Assembly (NCBI GenBank): GCA_016932575.1
Contig: JAFGCO010000002.1
Span: 62,001-126,000 of the forward strand
Direction of reading: 5' to 3'
Origin: a bacterium
GTDB taxonomy: Bacteria; Zhuqueibacterota; QNDG01; JAFGCO01
Length of the DNA stretch: 64,000 nt
In this document: positions 55,423-64,000 of the stretch, one piece after another
How the letters are laid out: each line of letters begins with the position of its first letter
How positions within the stretch are numbered: the stretch's first letter is position 1
Notes under the pieces: model-generated
Database searches by the model: none
What the model saw: the letters and a program-made list of their open reading frames with translations, nothing else
What the model was told of the DNA's origin: nothing
Program-made: the position numbers and the translations under genes

Positions 55423-56724
55423 TTGCAGGCGATTAAAACAACAGATTCTGAAATGTTCTCGATTCTGCAATCAGAAATCAAACGTCAGAATCAAACACTG
55501 GAAATGATTGCATCAGAAAATTTTGTCAGTCTGGCCGTTCTCGAAACCGCAGGCAGTTTGATGACAAATAAATACGCGGAAGGGTATCCGGGTAAACGGT
55601 ATTATGGAGGGTGTGAATTTATTGATGAGGCGGAAAATCTGGCCCGTGAACGTGCGAAGATATTATTCAGGTGCGAATACGCGAATGTACAACCCCATGC
55701 GGGTTCTCAGGCAAATATGGCGGCTTACATGGTTTTTCTTAAACCAGGAGATACTGTGTTGGGTATGGATCTGGCACATGGCGGTCACCTGACTCATGGC
55801 AGTCCGGTAAATTTCTCTGGTCAATTATATCATTTTGTCTCATATGGGGTTAATAAAAAAACGGGTACAATAGATTTTGATCAGGTATGGAATCAAGCAA
55901 AACAACATCGCCCCAAATTAATTGTAACAGGCGCGAGTGCATATCCAAGATTTATTGATTTTTCAAAATTTAGGGAAATCGCAGATAGTATTGGCGCCTA
56001 TTTAATGGCTGATATCGCCCATCCTGCCGGACTTGTAGCTACACAGCTTCATCCCGATCCATTGCCTTATTGTGATATCGTGACCACAACAACTCATAAA
56101 ACGCTTCGCGGTCCTCGCGGCGGCATGATTCTGATGAACAAAGATCGGGAAAATCCAATGGGTATCCAGGCTGCTAAAAGCGGCAGAATTAAAATGATGT
56201 CGGAAATCATCAATAGCGCTGTTATGCCTGGTATTCAGGGGGGCCCGCTCATGCACATCATTGCCGCCAAAGCCGTGGCTTTTAAAGAGAATCTTCTTCC
56301 GGAATATCATACCTACTGTGAACAGATCATTAAGAACACCCAATGTCTGGGGAACCAATTGATTGAAATGGATTACCATCTGGTTTCTGGCGGAACAGAC
56401 AATCATCTCATTCTTCTGGATCTGTCGAACAATAACATTACAGGAAAAGCTGCAGAAATTGCTCTGGAAAAATCAGGCATTACGGTGAATAAAAATATGG
56501 TGCCCTTTGATACCAAAAGTCCGATGGTCACAAGTGGAATTCGAATAGGAACACCAGCACTGACCACCCGGGGTATGAAAGAAAATGAAATGGAATTAAT
56601 AGCCAGACTGATTCATCGTGTACTGAGTCAATCCGATGATGAGACAGTTATCCGGGATGTGCGTAAACAAGTCAGTGACCTTAGCGCACAATTTCCACTT
56701 TATCAATCATTACAGGAATCATAA
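55423..56724 (+). CDS. glyA: Serine hydroxymethyltransferase GlyA
   Basis: 433 residues from TTG 55423 after AAAAGGAGA. It interconverts serine and glycine while loading one-carbon units on tetrahydrofolate. Diagnostic blocks are [44 protein letters not shown], and [17 protein letters not shown] with the PLP lysine near residue 228. [22 protein letters not shown] and [15 protein letters not shown] complete the set. The length is normal. It abuts nrdR directly and heads the operon that continues into rnf. Its glycine product also feeds PurD, encoded elsewhere in the window. Confidence 0.97.
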   Translation: MQAIKTTDSEMFSILQSEIKRQNQTLEMIASENFVSLAVLETAGSLMTNKYAEGYPGKRYYGGCEFIDEAENLARERAKILFRCEYANVQPHAGSQANMAAYMVFLKPGDTVLGMDLAHGGHLTHGSPVNFSGQLYHFVSYGVNKKTGTIDFDQVWNQAKQHRPKLIVTGASAYPRFIDFSKFREIADSIGAYLMADIAHPAGLVATQLHPDPLPYCDIVTTTTHKTLRGPRGGMILMNKDRENPMGIQAAKSGRIKMMSEIINSAVMPGIQGGPLMHIIAAKAVAFKENLLPEYHTYCEQIIKNTQCLGNQLIEMDYHLVSGGTDNHLILLDLSNNNITGKAAEIALEKSGITVNKNMVPFDTKSPMVTSGIRIGTPALTTRGMKENEMELIARLIHRVLSQSDDETVIRDVRKQVSDLSAQFPLYQSLQES

Positions 56725-57180
56725 ATGCGTTGTCCTTTTTGCGGTGATGATGATGACCGTGTATTGGATACACGATCCCGCGACGATGGATCTGCGATCC
56801 GAAGAAGACGGCTTTGTAATCATTGCAACAGGCGCTTCACCACGATTGAGGAAATAGAAAACAAAACACTTTCCGTTGTAAAATCAGACAATCGTCGTGA
56901 GGATTTTGATAGAGCCAAACTTCGCCGCAGTATAGAAATCGCCTGTACAAAACGTCCGATTTCTATTGAGCAAATCGACAGCATTGTAGACCGCGTCAAT
57001 GCCAACATCGAAATGGATATGGTATATGAAGTCCCCAGTCGGCGAATCGGCGAACTGGTCATTCGCTTTATCAGGGAACTTGATGAAGTGGCATATGTAC
57101 GATTTGCTTCTGTCTATAGAAATTTCAAAGACAAGGAAGAATTTTTAAAAGAACTCAACGATCTGAAAAAGGACTTATAA
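56725..57180 (+). CDS. nrdR: Transcriptional repressor NrdR
   Basis: 151 residues. A zinc ribbon with CPFC and CNHC (residues 3-6 and about 31-34) in MRCPFCGDDDDRVLDTRSRD is followed by RRRLCNHCNRRFTTIEEIE. An ATP-cone domain (about 48-138) includes VVKSDNRREDFDRAKLRRSIEIACTKRPI. NrdR represses ribonucleotide reductase genes by sensing ATP and dATP. No nrd gene is nearby. The start ATG follows the glyA stop with no spacing, so it depends on the glyA transcript. Confidence 0.97.
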   Translation: MRCPFCGDDDDRVLDTRSRDDGSAIRRRRLCNHCNRRFTTIEEIENKTLSVVKSDNRREDFDRAKLRRSIEIACTKRPISIEQIDSIVDRVNANIEMDMVYEVPSRRIGELVIRFIRELDEVAYVRFASVYRNFKDKEEFLKELNDLKKDL

Positions 57181-57224
57181 AACGTCATTCACCGACCAAT
57201 CTCCACTGCCTAAAGGGAGTCATA

Positions 57225-58544
57225 ATGCGATCTAAAACTTTCAGAGGCGGGATTCATCCCTCTGAATTTAAACATCTGACCGAACATAAAATTATCGAAA
57301 AGGCCTGTATACCTGAACGCGTAATCGTTCCTCTTCAGCAGCATATCGGTGCTCCCACAGAATGCATTATTGAAAAAGATACACACGTTAAAGCCGGTCA
57401 GCCCCTTTCTAAAGCAATAAAATTAATTTCTGTTCCGGTCCATGCATCCATTTCAGGCCTGGTTAAATCGATCGAATTTCATCCCAATCCATTGGGAACA
57501 AAATCACTTGCAGTCACCATTGAACATGATGGCAGCGATGATTCAACATTCACAGAACAGGATCCGGATATTAACAACATGGATCCGGACATACTGCTAA
57601 AGAAGATTAAAACCGCCGGCATTGCTGGAATGGGAGGCGCTTCGTTTCCCACCCATGTAAAACTTACCCCTCCTTCTGATAAAAAAATCAATACACTTCT
57701 TATTAACGGCGTTGAGTGTGAGCCCTTCCTGACAGCAGACCACCGTTTAATGCTCGAGAAGTCGGATGAAATCCTGAAAGGTATTCATATTCTTACACGG
57801 ATATTGCGTGTCAGGCATACTATTATCGGAATAGAAAAAAACAAGCCGGATGCCATACAATTGATGCAAAAAAAAACCAAGAGACTGAAAAAAATATCAG
57901 TCATTCCCCTGCCGGTTAAATATCCACAGGGAGGTGAGAAACAACTGATACAAGCCGCTCTAAATCGTCAAGTTCCATCAGGCGGCCTGCCAATGGATGT
58001 TGAATGCGTCGTTCAAAATGTCGGTACTGTCTTTGCGGTTTATGAAGCAATTTATTTTAATAAACCGCTTATTGAACGTGTCGTCACTGTGACCGGTCCT
58101 GGAATTACAGAACCAAAAAACATCTTGGCCAGAATCGGAACTCCTTTTAAAGACCTGATTGAATTTTGCGGAGGGTATACTCCGACCGCTTCAAAAATAC
58201 TGAATGGCGGCCCAATGATGGGCATTGCGCAGGTAACCGATGATGTCCCTGTTGTGAAGGGCACTTCCGGTATTCTTGTGCTGGATCAATTATCTTCCAA
58301 AATCCCCGAAGAAAGCACCTGTATCTCCTGCGCACGATGTGTGGATATCTGCCCTATGAAACTCATGCCGAATCGAATAGCCAGCTATATCGAACATAAT
58401 CGCATTGAAGATGCTGAAAAATATGGTTTACTGGATTGTATCGAATGTGGATCCTGCACGTATATTTGCCCGGCGAAACGGCATCTTGTACACTATATCA
58501 AATTTGGCAAGATGCTTTACAATGAACGACGGGTATCATCTTGA
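57225..58544 (+). CDS. rnfC: Rnf electron-transport complex subunit RnfC
   Basis: 439 residues. The N-terminal block (TFRGGIHPSEFKHLTEHK) and a barrel-sandwich hybrid region are followed by the FMN/NADH-binding Rossmann-like domain with GIAGMGGASFPTHVKL and NGVECEPFLTADHRLM near 128-180. The SLBB domain comes next. Two 4Fe-4S motifs (CISCARCVDICP and CIECGSCTYICP) lie at about 365-420. The subunit takes electrons to or from NAD at the cytoplasmic face of the Rnf complex. It starts after AAAGGGAG, 44 bp after nrdR. The C-terminal Ala-rich extension of proteobacterial RnfC is absent. Confidence 0.95.
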   Translation: MRSKTFRGGIHPSEFKHLTEHKIIEKACIPERVIVPLQQHIGAPTECIIEKDTHVKAGQPLSKAIKLISVPVHASISGLVKSIEFHPNPLGTKSLAVTIEHDGSDDSTFTEQDPDINNMDPDILLKKIKTAGIAGMGGASFPTHVKLTPPSDKKINTLLINGVECEPFLTADHRLMLEKSDEILKGIHILTRILRVRHTIIGIEKNKPDAIQLMQKKTKRLKKISVIPLPVKYPQGGEKQLIQAALNRQVPSGGLPMDVECVVQNVGTVFAVYEAIYFNKPLIERVVTVTGPGITEPKNILARIGTPFKDLIEFCGGYTPTASKILNGGPMMGIAQVTDDVPVVKGTSGILVLDQLSSKIPEESTCISCARCVDICPMKLMPNRIASYIEHNRIEDAEKYGLLDCIECGSCTYICPAKRHLVHYIKFGKMLYNERRVSS

Positions 58545-58570
58545 CAGACGATTGAGGAGGACTGTCTTTC

Positions 58571-59590
58571 ATGAATTTTAATATTAGCGCCTCTCCCCAT
58601 CTTCGGGATGATCTATCAATATCAAAAATTATGTATGCGGTCATTTTAACGCTTATCCCTGCCGGAGCCTGGTCTGTATATATTTTTGGTTTAAAAGCCT
58701 TATGGCTTATTCTGATTGCTATTCTCTCTGCCATCGCAACCGAATGGATTTGTCAAAAATTAATGAGACGTCCCATAACACTATATGACGGCAGCGCTAT
58801 ATTAACCGGATTACTGCTTGCTTATAATCTTCCCCCCTGCGTTCCGCTTTGGATACCGGCAGTCGGGGCATTTGTCGGTATTTTTATTGGAAAACAAATA
58901 TTTGGCGGTTTAGGTTACAATCCCATGAATCCGGCATTGATCGGTCGTGCATTTTTAATGGCCTCCTGGCCCGTTCATATGACTGTATTTAAAACCATTC
59001 CAAATGGAGAGCAATCATTATCCGGAATCGACTGTATCACAGGAGCAACTCCATTAACTGTATTTAAGGAAATGCGGGAGATCTTAATCAATCGCGCTGA
59101 TTTTTTACCAGAACAGGTGACACAGGCCAACGAAACCATGTTTCAGCTCAATCGGTCATACTGGAAATTATTTTTCGGTAATACTGGTGGATGCATAGGA
59201 GAAGTTTCAGCCTTTCTAATTTTACTCGGTGCCAGTTATCTACTATACAGACGCATTATCGGATGGAAAATACCACTTTCATATATCGGCACTGTAGCCA
59301 TTTTAACTACTCTATTTGGAGGTACCAATGGCTTATTCACAGGGAACGCACTCTTCCATATTTTAAGCGGAGGATTGTTTCTTGGGGCTTTTTATATGGC
59401 AACCGATATGGTCACTACTCCGGTTACCTTTTACGGACGTCTCTTGTTTGGTTTTGGATGTGGCGTATTAACGGTAATTATTCGATTATGGGGCGGTTAT
59501 CCAGAAGGTGTATCTTATTCAATATTATTGATGAATTTAACCACCCCTTTATTGGATAGGTATACAAAACCCAAAGTATTTGGAAGCTGA
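58571..59590 (+). CDS. rnfD: Rnf complex membrane subunit RnfD
   Basis: 339 residues with about nine TM helices. It starts after GAGGAGG with the ATG at 58571. The conserved opening SASPHLRDDLSISKIMYAVILTLIPA and the loop GGLGYNPMNPALIGRAFLM are typical of RnfD/NqrB. ITGATPL in DCITGATPLTVFKEM supplies the Thr that carries covalent FMN. It lies second in the rnfCDGEA order. Its job is transmembrane electron transfer coupled to Na+ or H+ movement. The ion cannot be told from sequence by eye. Confidence 0.95.
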   Translation: MNFNISASPHLRDDLSISKIMYAVILTLIPAGAWSVYIFGLKALWLILIAILSAIATEWICQKLMRRPITLYDGSAILTGLLLAYNLPPCVPLWIPAVGAFVGIFIGKQIFGGLGYNPMNPALIGRAFLMASWPVHMTVFKTIPNGEQSLSGIDCITGATPLTVFKEMREILINRADFLPEQVTQANETMFQLNRSYWKLFFGNTGGCIGEVSAFLILLGASYLLYRRIIGWKIPLSYIGTVAILTTLFGGTNGLFTGNALFHILSGGLFLGAFYMATDMVTTPVTFYGRLLFGFGCGVLTVIIRLWGGYPEGVSYSILLMNLTTPLLDRYTKPKVFGS

Positions 59591-59597
59591 TTCCATT

Positions 59598-60170
59598 ATG
59601 AAAGAGATATTAAAATATGCACTGATTCTGATGACTGTGACTCTAATTGCATCTGGGGCACTGGCACTCGTGAACAGTCTTACGGCCCCGAAAATTGAAG
59701 CACAAAAGCAGAAAGAATTACAGCAAGGTCTCAGCAATGTTTTGTGCAACGTTGATTATGGTATCATTGAAAAACAACAATTAAACGGTCACGTTTATTA
59801 TACGGGATATGCCGATAAAGACACGTCACAACTGTCCGGTTACGCATTTTCTGCATATGGATTAGGATATTCAAGTACAATCTGGATACTTGTCGGCATA
59901 GACACAGCCGGATTTATTACAGGAATCAATATTCTGGATCAAAAAGAAACTCCGGGACTTGGGGCGCGTTGTACAGAAATAAAATCAGGTGAAAAAAATC
60001 CATGGTGGGTGGAACAATTTCGGAATAAAAATGCCAAAACAATTTCCGTTGTAAAAGATGGTGGCACCATTGAATCAATTACAGGTGCCACAATTACTTC
60101 CAGAGCAATCACAAATGCGATATCAGAAAAATCAAAAATACTTTTACAGCAATTGAATAATCAGGGGTAA
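59598..60170 (+). CDS. rnfG: Rnf complex FMN-binding subunit RnfG
   Basis: About 190 residues from the ATG at 59598; an upstream in-frame start at 59580 would overlap rnfD. One N-terminal TM helix (ALILMTVTLIASGALALVNSL) anchors a periplasmic FMN-binding domain. GLGYSSTIWILVGID, KETPGLGARC and GGTIESITGATITSRAI are the family blocks, and the Thr in SITGAT is the covalent FMN attachment site. Electrons pass from RnfD to RnfG. It is spaced 2 bp before rnfE. Confidence 0.93.
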   Translation: MKEILKYALILMTVTLIASGALALVNSLTAPKIEAQKQKELQQGLSNVLCNVDYGIIEKQQLNGHVYYTGYADKDTSQLSGYAFSAYGLGYSSTIWILVGIDTAGFITGINILDQKETPGLGARCTEIKSGEKNPWWVEQFRNKNAKTISVVKDGGTIESITGATITSRAITNAISEKSKILLQQLNNQG

Positions 60171-60172
60171 AT

Positions 60173-60778
60173 ATGCAACTAATGAAAGAATTCATCAAAG
60201 GAATAATCAGCGAAAATCCTGTGTTCCGCCTGATGCTGGGTCTTTGTCCTGTTTTGGCCACTTCTACCTCTGTAAATAACGCAATCGGTATGGGATTGGC
60301 AGTTATATTTGTACTTTTTTGTTCTAATGTAATCGTCTCACTTATTCGAAATTGGGTGCCTGCTAAAATTCGCATTCCGATTTATATCAGTATCATTGCG
60401 ACCTTTGTAACAATCGTTGATCTTACTATGGCAGGATATTTTCCGGAATTACATAAAAGTCTTGGTTTATTTATTCCTTTAATTGTTGTCAATTGTATTA
60501 TCCTTGGACGCGCAGAAGCATTCGCGGGCAAGCACTCGGTTTTTTCATCAATTATAGATGCTCTTGGTATGGGTACTGGATTTACAATTGCCCTCACAGC
60601 CATTGCAACATTTCGAGAAATCCTGGGAAATGGTACCTGGCTGGGAATACCTGTATTGAGAACACATTTCGAACCTGTGTTATTAATGATTCTCTCTCCA
60701 GGTGCTTTTTTTACGATTGGTCTGCTCATTGGATTTTTAAACTGGCTTGAGCATTATCGTAAAATTCATCATTCATAA
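60173..60778 (+). CDS. rnfE: Rnf complex membrane subunit RnfE
   Basis: 201 residues and six TM helices. The N-terminal KEFIKGIISENPVFRLMLGLCPVLATS and the central LGLFIPLIVVNCIILGRAEAFA are the RnfE/NqrD signatures, and the Cys in LGLCP and VNCII help hold the intramembrane iron site formed with RnfA. It is homologous to RnfA and inserts with opposite topology. It starts 2 bp after rnfG. Confidence 0.93.
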   Translation: MQLMKEFIKGIISENPVFRLMLGLCPVLATSTSVNNAIGMGLAVIFVLFCSNVIVSLIRNWVPAKIRIPIYISIIATFVTIVDLTMAGYFPELHKSLGLFIPLIVVNCIILGRAEAFAGKHSVFSSIIDALGMGTGFTIALTAIATFREILGNGTWLGIPVLRTHFEPVLLMILSPGAFFTIGLLIGFLNWLEHYRKIHHS

Positions 60779-60793
60779 TATGGGAGTTTCTTT

Positions 60794-61423
60794 ATGGAAA
60801 TAAAGATGCTGCTCATCATCTCTGTAAGTGCCATTTTTGTCAGTAATTTTGTTTTACATCGATTTCTTGGATTGTGCCCTTATATCGGCGTTTCGAAAAA
60901 TCTGGATTCCGCATTGGGCATGGGAATGGCTGTCATCTTTGTAATGAGCATAGCTTCTGCAGTAACCTGGATTATTTATTATTATTTTTTAGTAACATCT
61001 CCCATGAACTTTATCGCAAGATGGTTTCATATTGATCCGCCTGATCTCACCTTTTTACGGACCATTGCCTTTATTCTCGTTATAGCCACCCTGGTTCAAT
61101 TCGTGGAAATGGTCATACAAAAACTGAGTCCAGGCTTGTACCGCTCACTTGGAATTTATTTGCCATTAATTACAACAAACTGTGCCGTACTCGGTGTCTC
61201 TATCTTAAATATTGATAAAAATTACAATTTTATTCAAAGCCTGGTGAATGGTTTTATGTCCGGTATTGGATTTACATTGGCCTTAATATTAATGGCGGGG
61301 CTACGGGAAAAACTGGATTTGGCCAATGTCCCAAAGGCTATGCGCGGTACTCCGATTGCATTTATTATGGCCGGCTGCATGGCTCTGGCCTTTCTCGGTT
61401 TTTCAGGATTAAAAATCGGATGA
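60794..61423 (+). CDS. rnfA: Rnf complex membrane subunit RnfA
   Basis: 209 residues and six TM helices. The N-terminal VSAIFVSNFVLHRFLGLCPYIGVSKNLDSALGMGMAVIFVM and the middle LGIYLPLITTNCAVLGVSI are diagnostic of RnfA/NqrE. The two Cys pair with those of RnfE. In most rnf operons rnfB, the multi-cluster ferredoxin subunit, follows or flanks rnfA; here tatC follows after 3 bp. The extra length compared with the usual 190 or so residues is in the TM2-TM3 loop (VTSPMNFIARWFHIDPPD). Confidence 0.93.
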   Translation: MEIKMLLIISVSAIFVSNFVLHRFLGLCPYIGVSKNLDSALGMGMAVIFVMSIASAVTWIIYYYFLVTSPMNFIARWFHIDPPDLTFLRTIAFILVIATLVQFVEMVIQKLSPGLYRSLGIYLPLITTNCAVLGVSILNIDKNYNFIQSLVNGFMSGIGFTLALILMAGLREKLDLANVPKAMRGTPIAFIMAGCMALAFLGFSGLKIG

Positions 61424-61426
61424 TTC

Positions 61427-62197
61427 ATGCCACGAAAAAAAAAACATAATTCTAAAGAAATGCCATTTCTTGATCATCTCGAAGAACTCCGCTGGAGGAT
61501 CTTGAAATGTCTGGGATCTGTTTTATTATTTACACTTATTATATTTCCATTCAGCGAAAAATTACTCAATTTTTTAACTGCCCCGAATGACTGCCTGAAA
61601 AACCCTGCAGAAATTATCTTTTTAAAACCCACTGGTGCCTTGATTGTCCGTCTTGAGGCTTCATTGGTCGCAGGTCTGATCGCCTCTTCTGTTGTCATAT
61701 TTTATCAAATGTGGCAATTTATTGCACCCGGGCTTCTGCCTAATGAAAAAAAATATTTTTTTCCGGGTTTGATCTCAACATTATTATGCTTTAGTGCAGG
61801 CATTGCTTTTTCCTATTGGGGATTGATTCCCATTGTTTTGCCCATTTTATATGGCATGGGCACGGATACAATCACAGCAAAAATTAATTTAAATGATTAT
61901 ATTGGTTTCGTCTTACGATTAATGATCGTTTCAGGAATAATCTTTGAATTGCCCATTATTTCATTTCTTCTTACAAGAATCGGATTATTAACCCCGGCTT
62001 TTTTAAAAAAATACAGAAGATACGGCATTGTAATAATTTTTATATTTGCAGCGATTATCACACCTCCAGACCCTGCCAGTCAGATTGCAATGGCATTACC
62101 TTTGATTGTTTTATATGAAGTTAGTATTTTTGTTTCAAAAATTGCGATGAAGAAAAGAAAGGCCGCTGAAGCCGAGGCTGAAAAAGAAAACAAATAA
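61427..62197 (+). CDS. tatC: Sec-independent protein translocase TatC
   Basis: 256 residues and six TM helices. The N-terminal MPFLDHLEELRWRILKCLG is the signal-binding block of TatC. IYMWQFIAPGLLP-type residues (FYQMWQFIAPGLLPNEKKYFFPGL) follow TM2, and FILAAIITPPDPASQ-like residues appear before TM6 (IFAAIITPPDPASQIAMALPL). The C-terminal tail is charged. TatC exports folded proteins. No tatA or tatB gene is beside it. Last gene of the operon, 3 bp after rnfA and followed by a terminator. Confidence 0.95.
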   Translation: MPRKKKHNSKEMPFLDHLEELRWRILKCLGSVLLFTLIIFPFSEKLLNFLTAPNDCLKNPAEIIFLKPTGALIVRLEASLVAGLIASSVVIFYQMWQFIAPGLLPNEKKYFFPGLISTLLCFSAGIAFSYWGLIPIVLPILYGMGTDTITAKINLNDYIGFVLRLMIVSGIIFELPIISFLLTRIGLLTPAFLKKYRRYGIVIIFIFAAIITPPDPASQIAMALPLIVLYEVSIFVSKIAMKKRKAAEAEAEKENK

Positions 62198-62231
62198 AAA
62201 AGGTTGATTGTTATTACAATCAACCTTTTTT
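62196..62231. terminator. Bidirectional terminator between tatC and the convergent gene
   Basis: AAAAAAGGTTGATTG and CAATCAACCTTTTTT form a perfect 15-bp stem with loop TTATTA, with A and T tracts on each side so it works on both strands. Confidence 0.95.
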
Positions 62232-62258
62232 ATATATGAAGTTTGCTATAGTGATGAA

Positions 62259-63632
62259 TTACAATCTTCCAAGGTATCTCATGGCTTTTGGAGCATATTC
62301 GCTATCCGGATACCGATTGACCAATTCCTGAAACTTTTTCCGGGCGTTTTCACTGTCCCCTATTTTCATACTGCAAAGTCCAGTCATGATCAGGGCATCA
62401 TCGAATTTATAAGAGGATCGATATTCCATCACTGTATTGAATGCCTGAATTGCTTTGGAATAATCACCCAATGCATTATAACATTCTCCAATCCAGTATT
62501 GGCAATTGCTGGCCAATTTATGATTGGGATTACCGTTCATTAATGCATGAAATCCTGCAATAGCTTCCGGGTATTTTTTAGAATATACTTTCTGAAGTAC
62601 CTGCTCATACTGGACTTTAAACTCCTGATTGCTCAATTGACCTGAGCTGATTCCGACATAATCGCCTGCCACATCTCCAGAAAGCGCAGCGATCACTTTT
62701 TCGTTCTCTTCAACCTTTGATTCTAATTGCTGTATTTGTTGAAAGCCATCATCCATTTCCTGACGCAATTTCTGAATACGATTCTGCAGGGTTTGAGCAT
62801 TTCCTGAATAGGCAACATCTGATGACTCGTCAAACAGTTCATTAAGTTCATCATCATATCCACCTGAAGAAGCGGCCATATCACCGCTCGCTTCTTCGGG
62901 AGCAAACAGAGCATCAAGATCATCAAACTCGCCTGAACTTCCGCTGTCTTTAAAGAGATCGTCCAGTGATGCCAATTCGTCATCTCCGAGTGGATATTCA
63001 ATTTCATCCTTGAGCTGGGGACCTTCACGACCCGGAAGCCGATAAGAAATACCCGCCTTGGCTGCCCAATATTGAGGCTGCGGATCAGCATCGGAGGTTA
63101 TCACAAATCTTAAATCACCGCTCGCCATAAATGTAACCTTCTCATTGATGGGTATTTCCGCCCCTCCGCCAATAAACATGGCTCCATCATAAGCACGATT
63201 TTCTGGATATGTATATGTATCATCTGTTTTTATGGTCTGTTGCCATCCAAATCCATACAATCCTGCCATCAGAAATGGAGAAAATTTATTTCCCGACCAG
63301 GGTTTGTATGCGGCTTTCACCTCAAATGTCGGAATAAAAGTTGTTCTGGAACTTTCAAAATTGGGTATTTTATATGAGTGATTGACCGTATTGATACCGG
63401 TTCCCAGTGTCAGAAAAAACCTTGGCGAAACATCGTACTTAAGGAAAAATTCAACACCCGGCCCAATGATTAATTCATCTTCGAGAGGGGTTCCCTTACC
63501 GTATGAAGCTTTGTCTTGCGTCATACCAACAAGATTCCCCCCGACAGCGTCTGGTTTGGTGATACTAAATCCTTTTGCAAAAACCAGTCCGCTGAAACAT
63601 ACGATAAACACTGCGATTGCTAGCCGTTTCAT
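62259..63632 (-). CDS. Outer-membrane beta-barrel fused to coiled coil and CpoB/YbgF-type TPR domain
   Basis: About 457 residues from the ATG at 63632, eight bases after GGGAGG; the ATG at 63638 would leave two bases. The signal peptide ends near VFAKG. Residues about 20-205 look like an eight-strand OmpA/OmpW-sized barrel (VEFFLKYDVSPRFFLTLGTGINTV, PFLMAGLYGFGWQQ, VTFMASGDLRFVI, WAAKAGISYRL). Two acidic repeats with DELASLDDLFKDS and DDLDALFAPEEA follow, then a coiled coil (QNRIQKLRQEMDDGFQQIQQLESKVEENEKVI). The C-terminus is the YbgF-type TPR block (YEQVLQKVYSKKYPEAIAGFHALM, NCQYWIGECYNALGDYSKAIQAF, DALIMTGLCSMKIGDSENARKKFQELVNRYPDSEY). CpoB/YbgF normally works with Tol-Pal during envelope constriction. 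The fused barrel would tether this function to the outer membrane. Confidence 0.8.
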   Translation of the reverse strand: MKRLAIAVFIVCFSGLVFAKGFSITKPDAVGGNLVGMTQDKASYGKGTPLEDELIIGPGVEFFLKYDVSPRFFLTLGTGINTVNHSYKIPNFESSRTTFIPTFEVKAAYKPWSGNKFSPFLMAGLYGFGWQQTIKTDDTYTYPENRAYDGAMFIGGGAEIPINEKVTFMASGDLRFVITSDADPQPQYWAAKAGISYRLPGREGPQLKDEIEYPLGDDELASLDDLFKDSGSSGEFDDLDALFAPEEASGDMAASSGGYDDELNELFDESSDVAYSGNAQTLQNRIQKLRQEMDDGFQQIQQLESKVEENEKVIAALSGDVAGDYVGISSGQLSNQEFKVQYEQVLQKVYSKKYPEAIAGFHALMNGNPNHKLASNCQYWIGECYNALGDYSKAIQAFNTVMEYRSSYKFDDALIMTGLCSMKIGDSENARKKFQELVNRYPDSEYAPKAMRYLGRL

Positions 63633-63886
63633 GATCATGCCCTCCCTAAGGCATTTAAATTTTCAAACTTTTCAAATTGATGTGTGCAAATTTCCTGCCA
63701 GAACATAATGATCAAGCACCTCGAAAAATTATTATATCTTATTTTTATTGAATTTAAATCCTTTTCAAACAAACAATGTCAATTTATTATTTTTTCAGAC
63801 TGTCGTATTTTCAATCACAAATTGAAAAATATTCAAGAACTGATGATCAATGGATAACAATCATACAATTAAATATTTATCATGCT

Positions 63887-63915
63887 AATTTATAATATAA
63901 TAAATAAAATGTCAA
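63887..63915 (-). promoter_or_regulatory. Candidate promoter of the barrel-YbgF gene
   Basis: On the minus strand TTGACA (63915-63910), a 17-bp spacer and TAAATT (63892-63887) are found. The leader to the start is about 255 bp and AT-rich, with no visible gene. Confidence 0.55.
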
Positions 63916-63917
63916 GA

Positions 63918-63942
63918 AAAATGTTTCATAATGATACATTTT
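63918..63942. promoter_or_regulatory. Near-perfect 25-bp palindrome just upstream of the -35 box
   Basis: AAAATGTTTCAT and ATGATACATTTT are inverted arms with one mismatch around a central A. Its position directly upstream of the minus-strand -35 suits an activator site. Confidence 0.5.
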
Positions 63943-64000
63943 GCCATTATATAATTGCTTGCGAAACTGATTAATTTTTCGTAGAATGAACCATGCGCTC

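Noticed and set aside
1-64000. CRISPR arrays, rRNA or tRNA genes
   Set aside because: No regularly spaced direct repeats and no recognisable structural RNA sequence were found on reading the gaps; short tRNAs inside unexamined frames cannot be fully excluded without a covariance search.

Overview
The window is about 64 kb of a bacterial chromosome that I place, by inference, in the FCB superphylum outside the classical Bacteroidota (a Calditrichota, KSB1 or Ignavibacteria-like lineage). The reasons are a type IX secretion C-terminal sorting domain with the NYPNPFNP motif, a Reg_prop/Y_Y_Y sensor kinase, DUF1302-like barrels, and many beta-helix secreted proteins. These occur together with canonical TTGACA-17-TATATT promoters rather than the Bacteroidota TTTG/TAnnTTTG type. 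An Rnf operon suggests anaerobic energy metabolism.

Layout. (1) 1-5661, plus: an RND/MMPL export module with a LolA-like protein (cut by the window edge), an outer-membrane barrel, a Cys-rich membrane protein, a methyltransferase broken by an in-frame TGA, and an RND transporter. (2) 5662-6337: a long AT-rich regulatory gap with a terminator, three LacI-type boxes and a hairpin. (3) 6338-23801, plus: eight consecutive large secreted proteins, mostly beta-helix/pectate-lyase-like, every one ending in the same C-terminal module of about 115 residues. The row is interrupted once by a 153-bp MITE-like element with a 5-bp target duplication. (4) 23834-27061, minus: a convergent 14-blade propeller histidine kinase. 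(5) 27278-32981, minus: a second RND/LolA-like/barrel operon with its own TetR regulator, a textbook promoter and an operator, plus a secreted GyrI-like protein. (6) 33189-37193, plus: a membrane protein, then an ECF sigma/anti-sigma/Spy-like envelope-stress unit, then a ferritin-like protein. (7) 37255-51120, minus: housekeeping genes (COQ7-like, cdsA, clpC, lolD, lolC, a kelch T9SS-cargo protein, lysS, prfB with its autoregulatory frameshift, purD, uvrB). (8) 51309-55059, plus: a DNRLRE lipoprotein, a FadL-like outer-membrane protein and a TPR lipoprotein. (9) 55423-62197, plus: glyA-nrdR-rnfCDGEA-tatC, with no rnfB. (10) 62259-63632, minus: a barrel plus CpoB/YbgF-type fusion.

The most interesting part is region 3. 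It looks like an operon for extracellular attack on, or binding of, a polysaccharide, in which unrelated catalytic or binding fronts share one recently shuffled C-terminal module placed exactly where a surface-sorting or anchoring domain would sit. It has no transporter and no SusC/D. The convergent sensor kinase is of the kind that usually senses glycans but lacks the output domains of a hybrid regulator. The two RND modules are paralogous systems, probably for moving lipids or lipoproteins between membranes. I found no tRNA, rRNA or CRISPR array.
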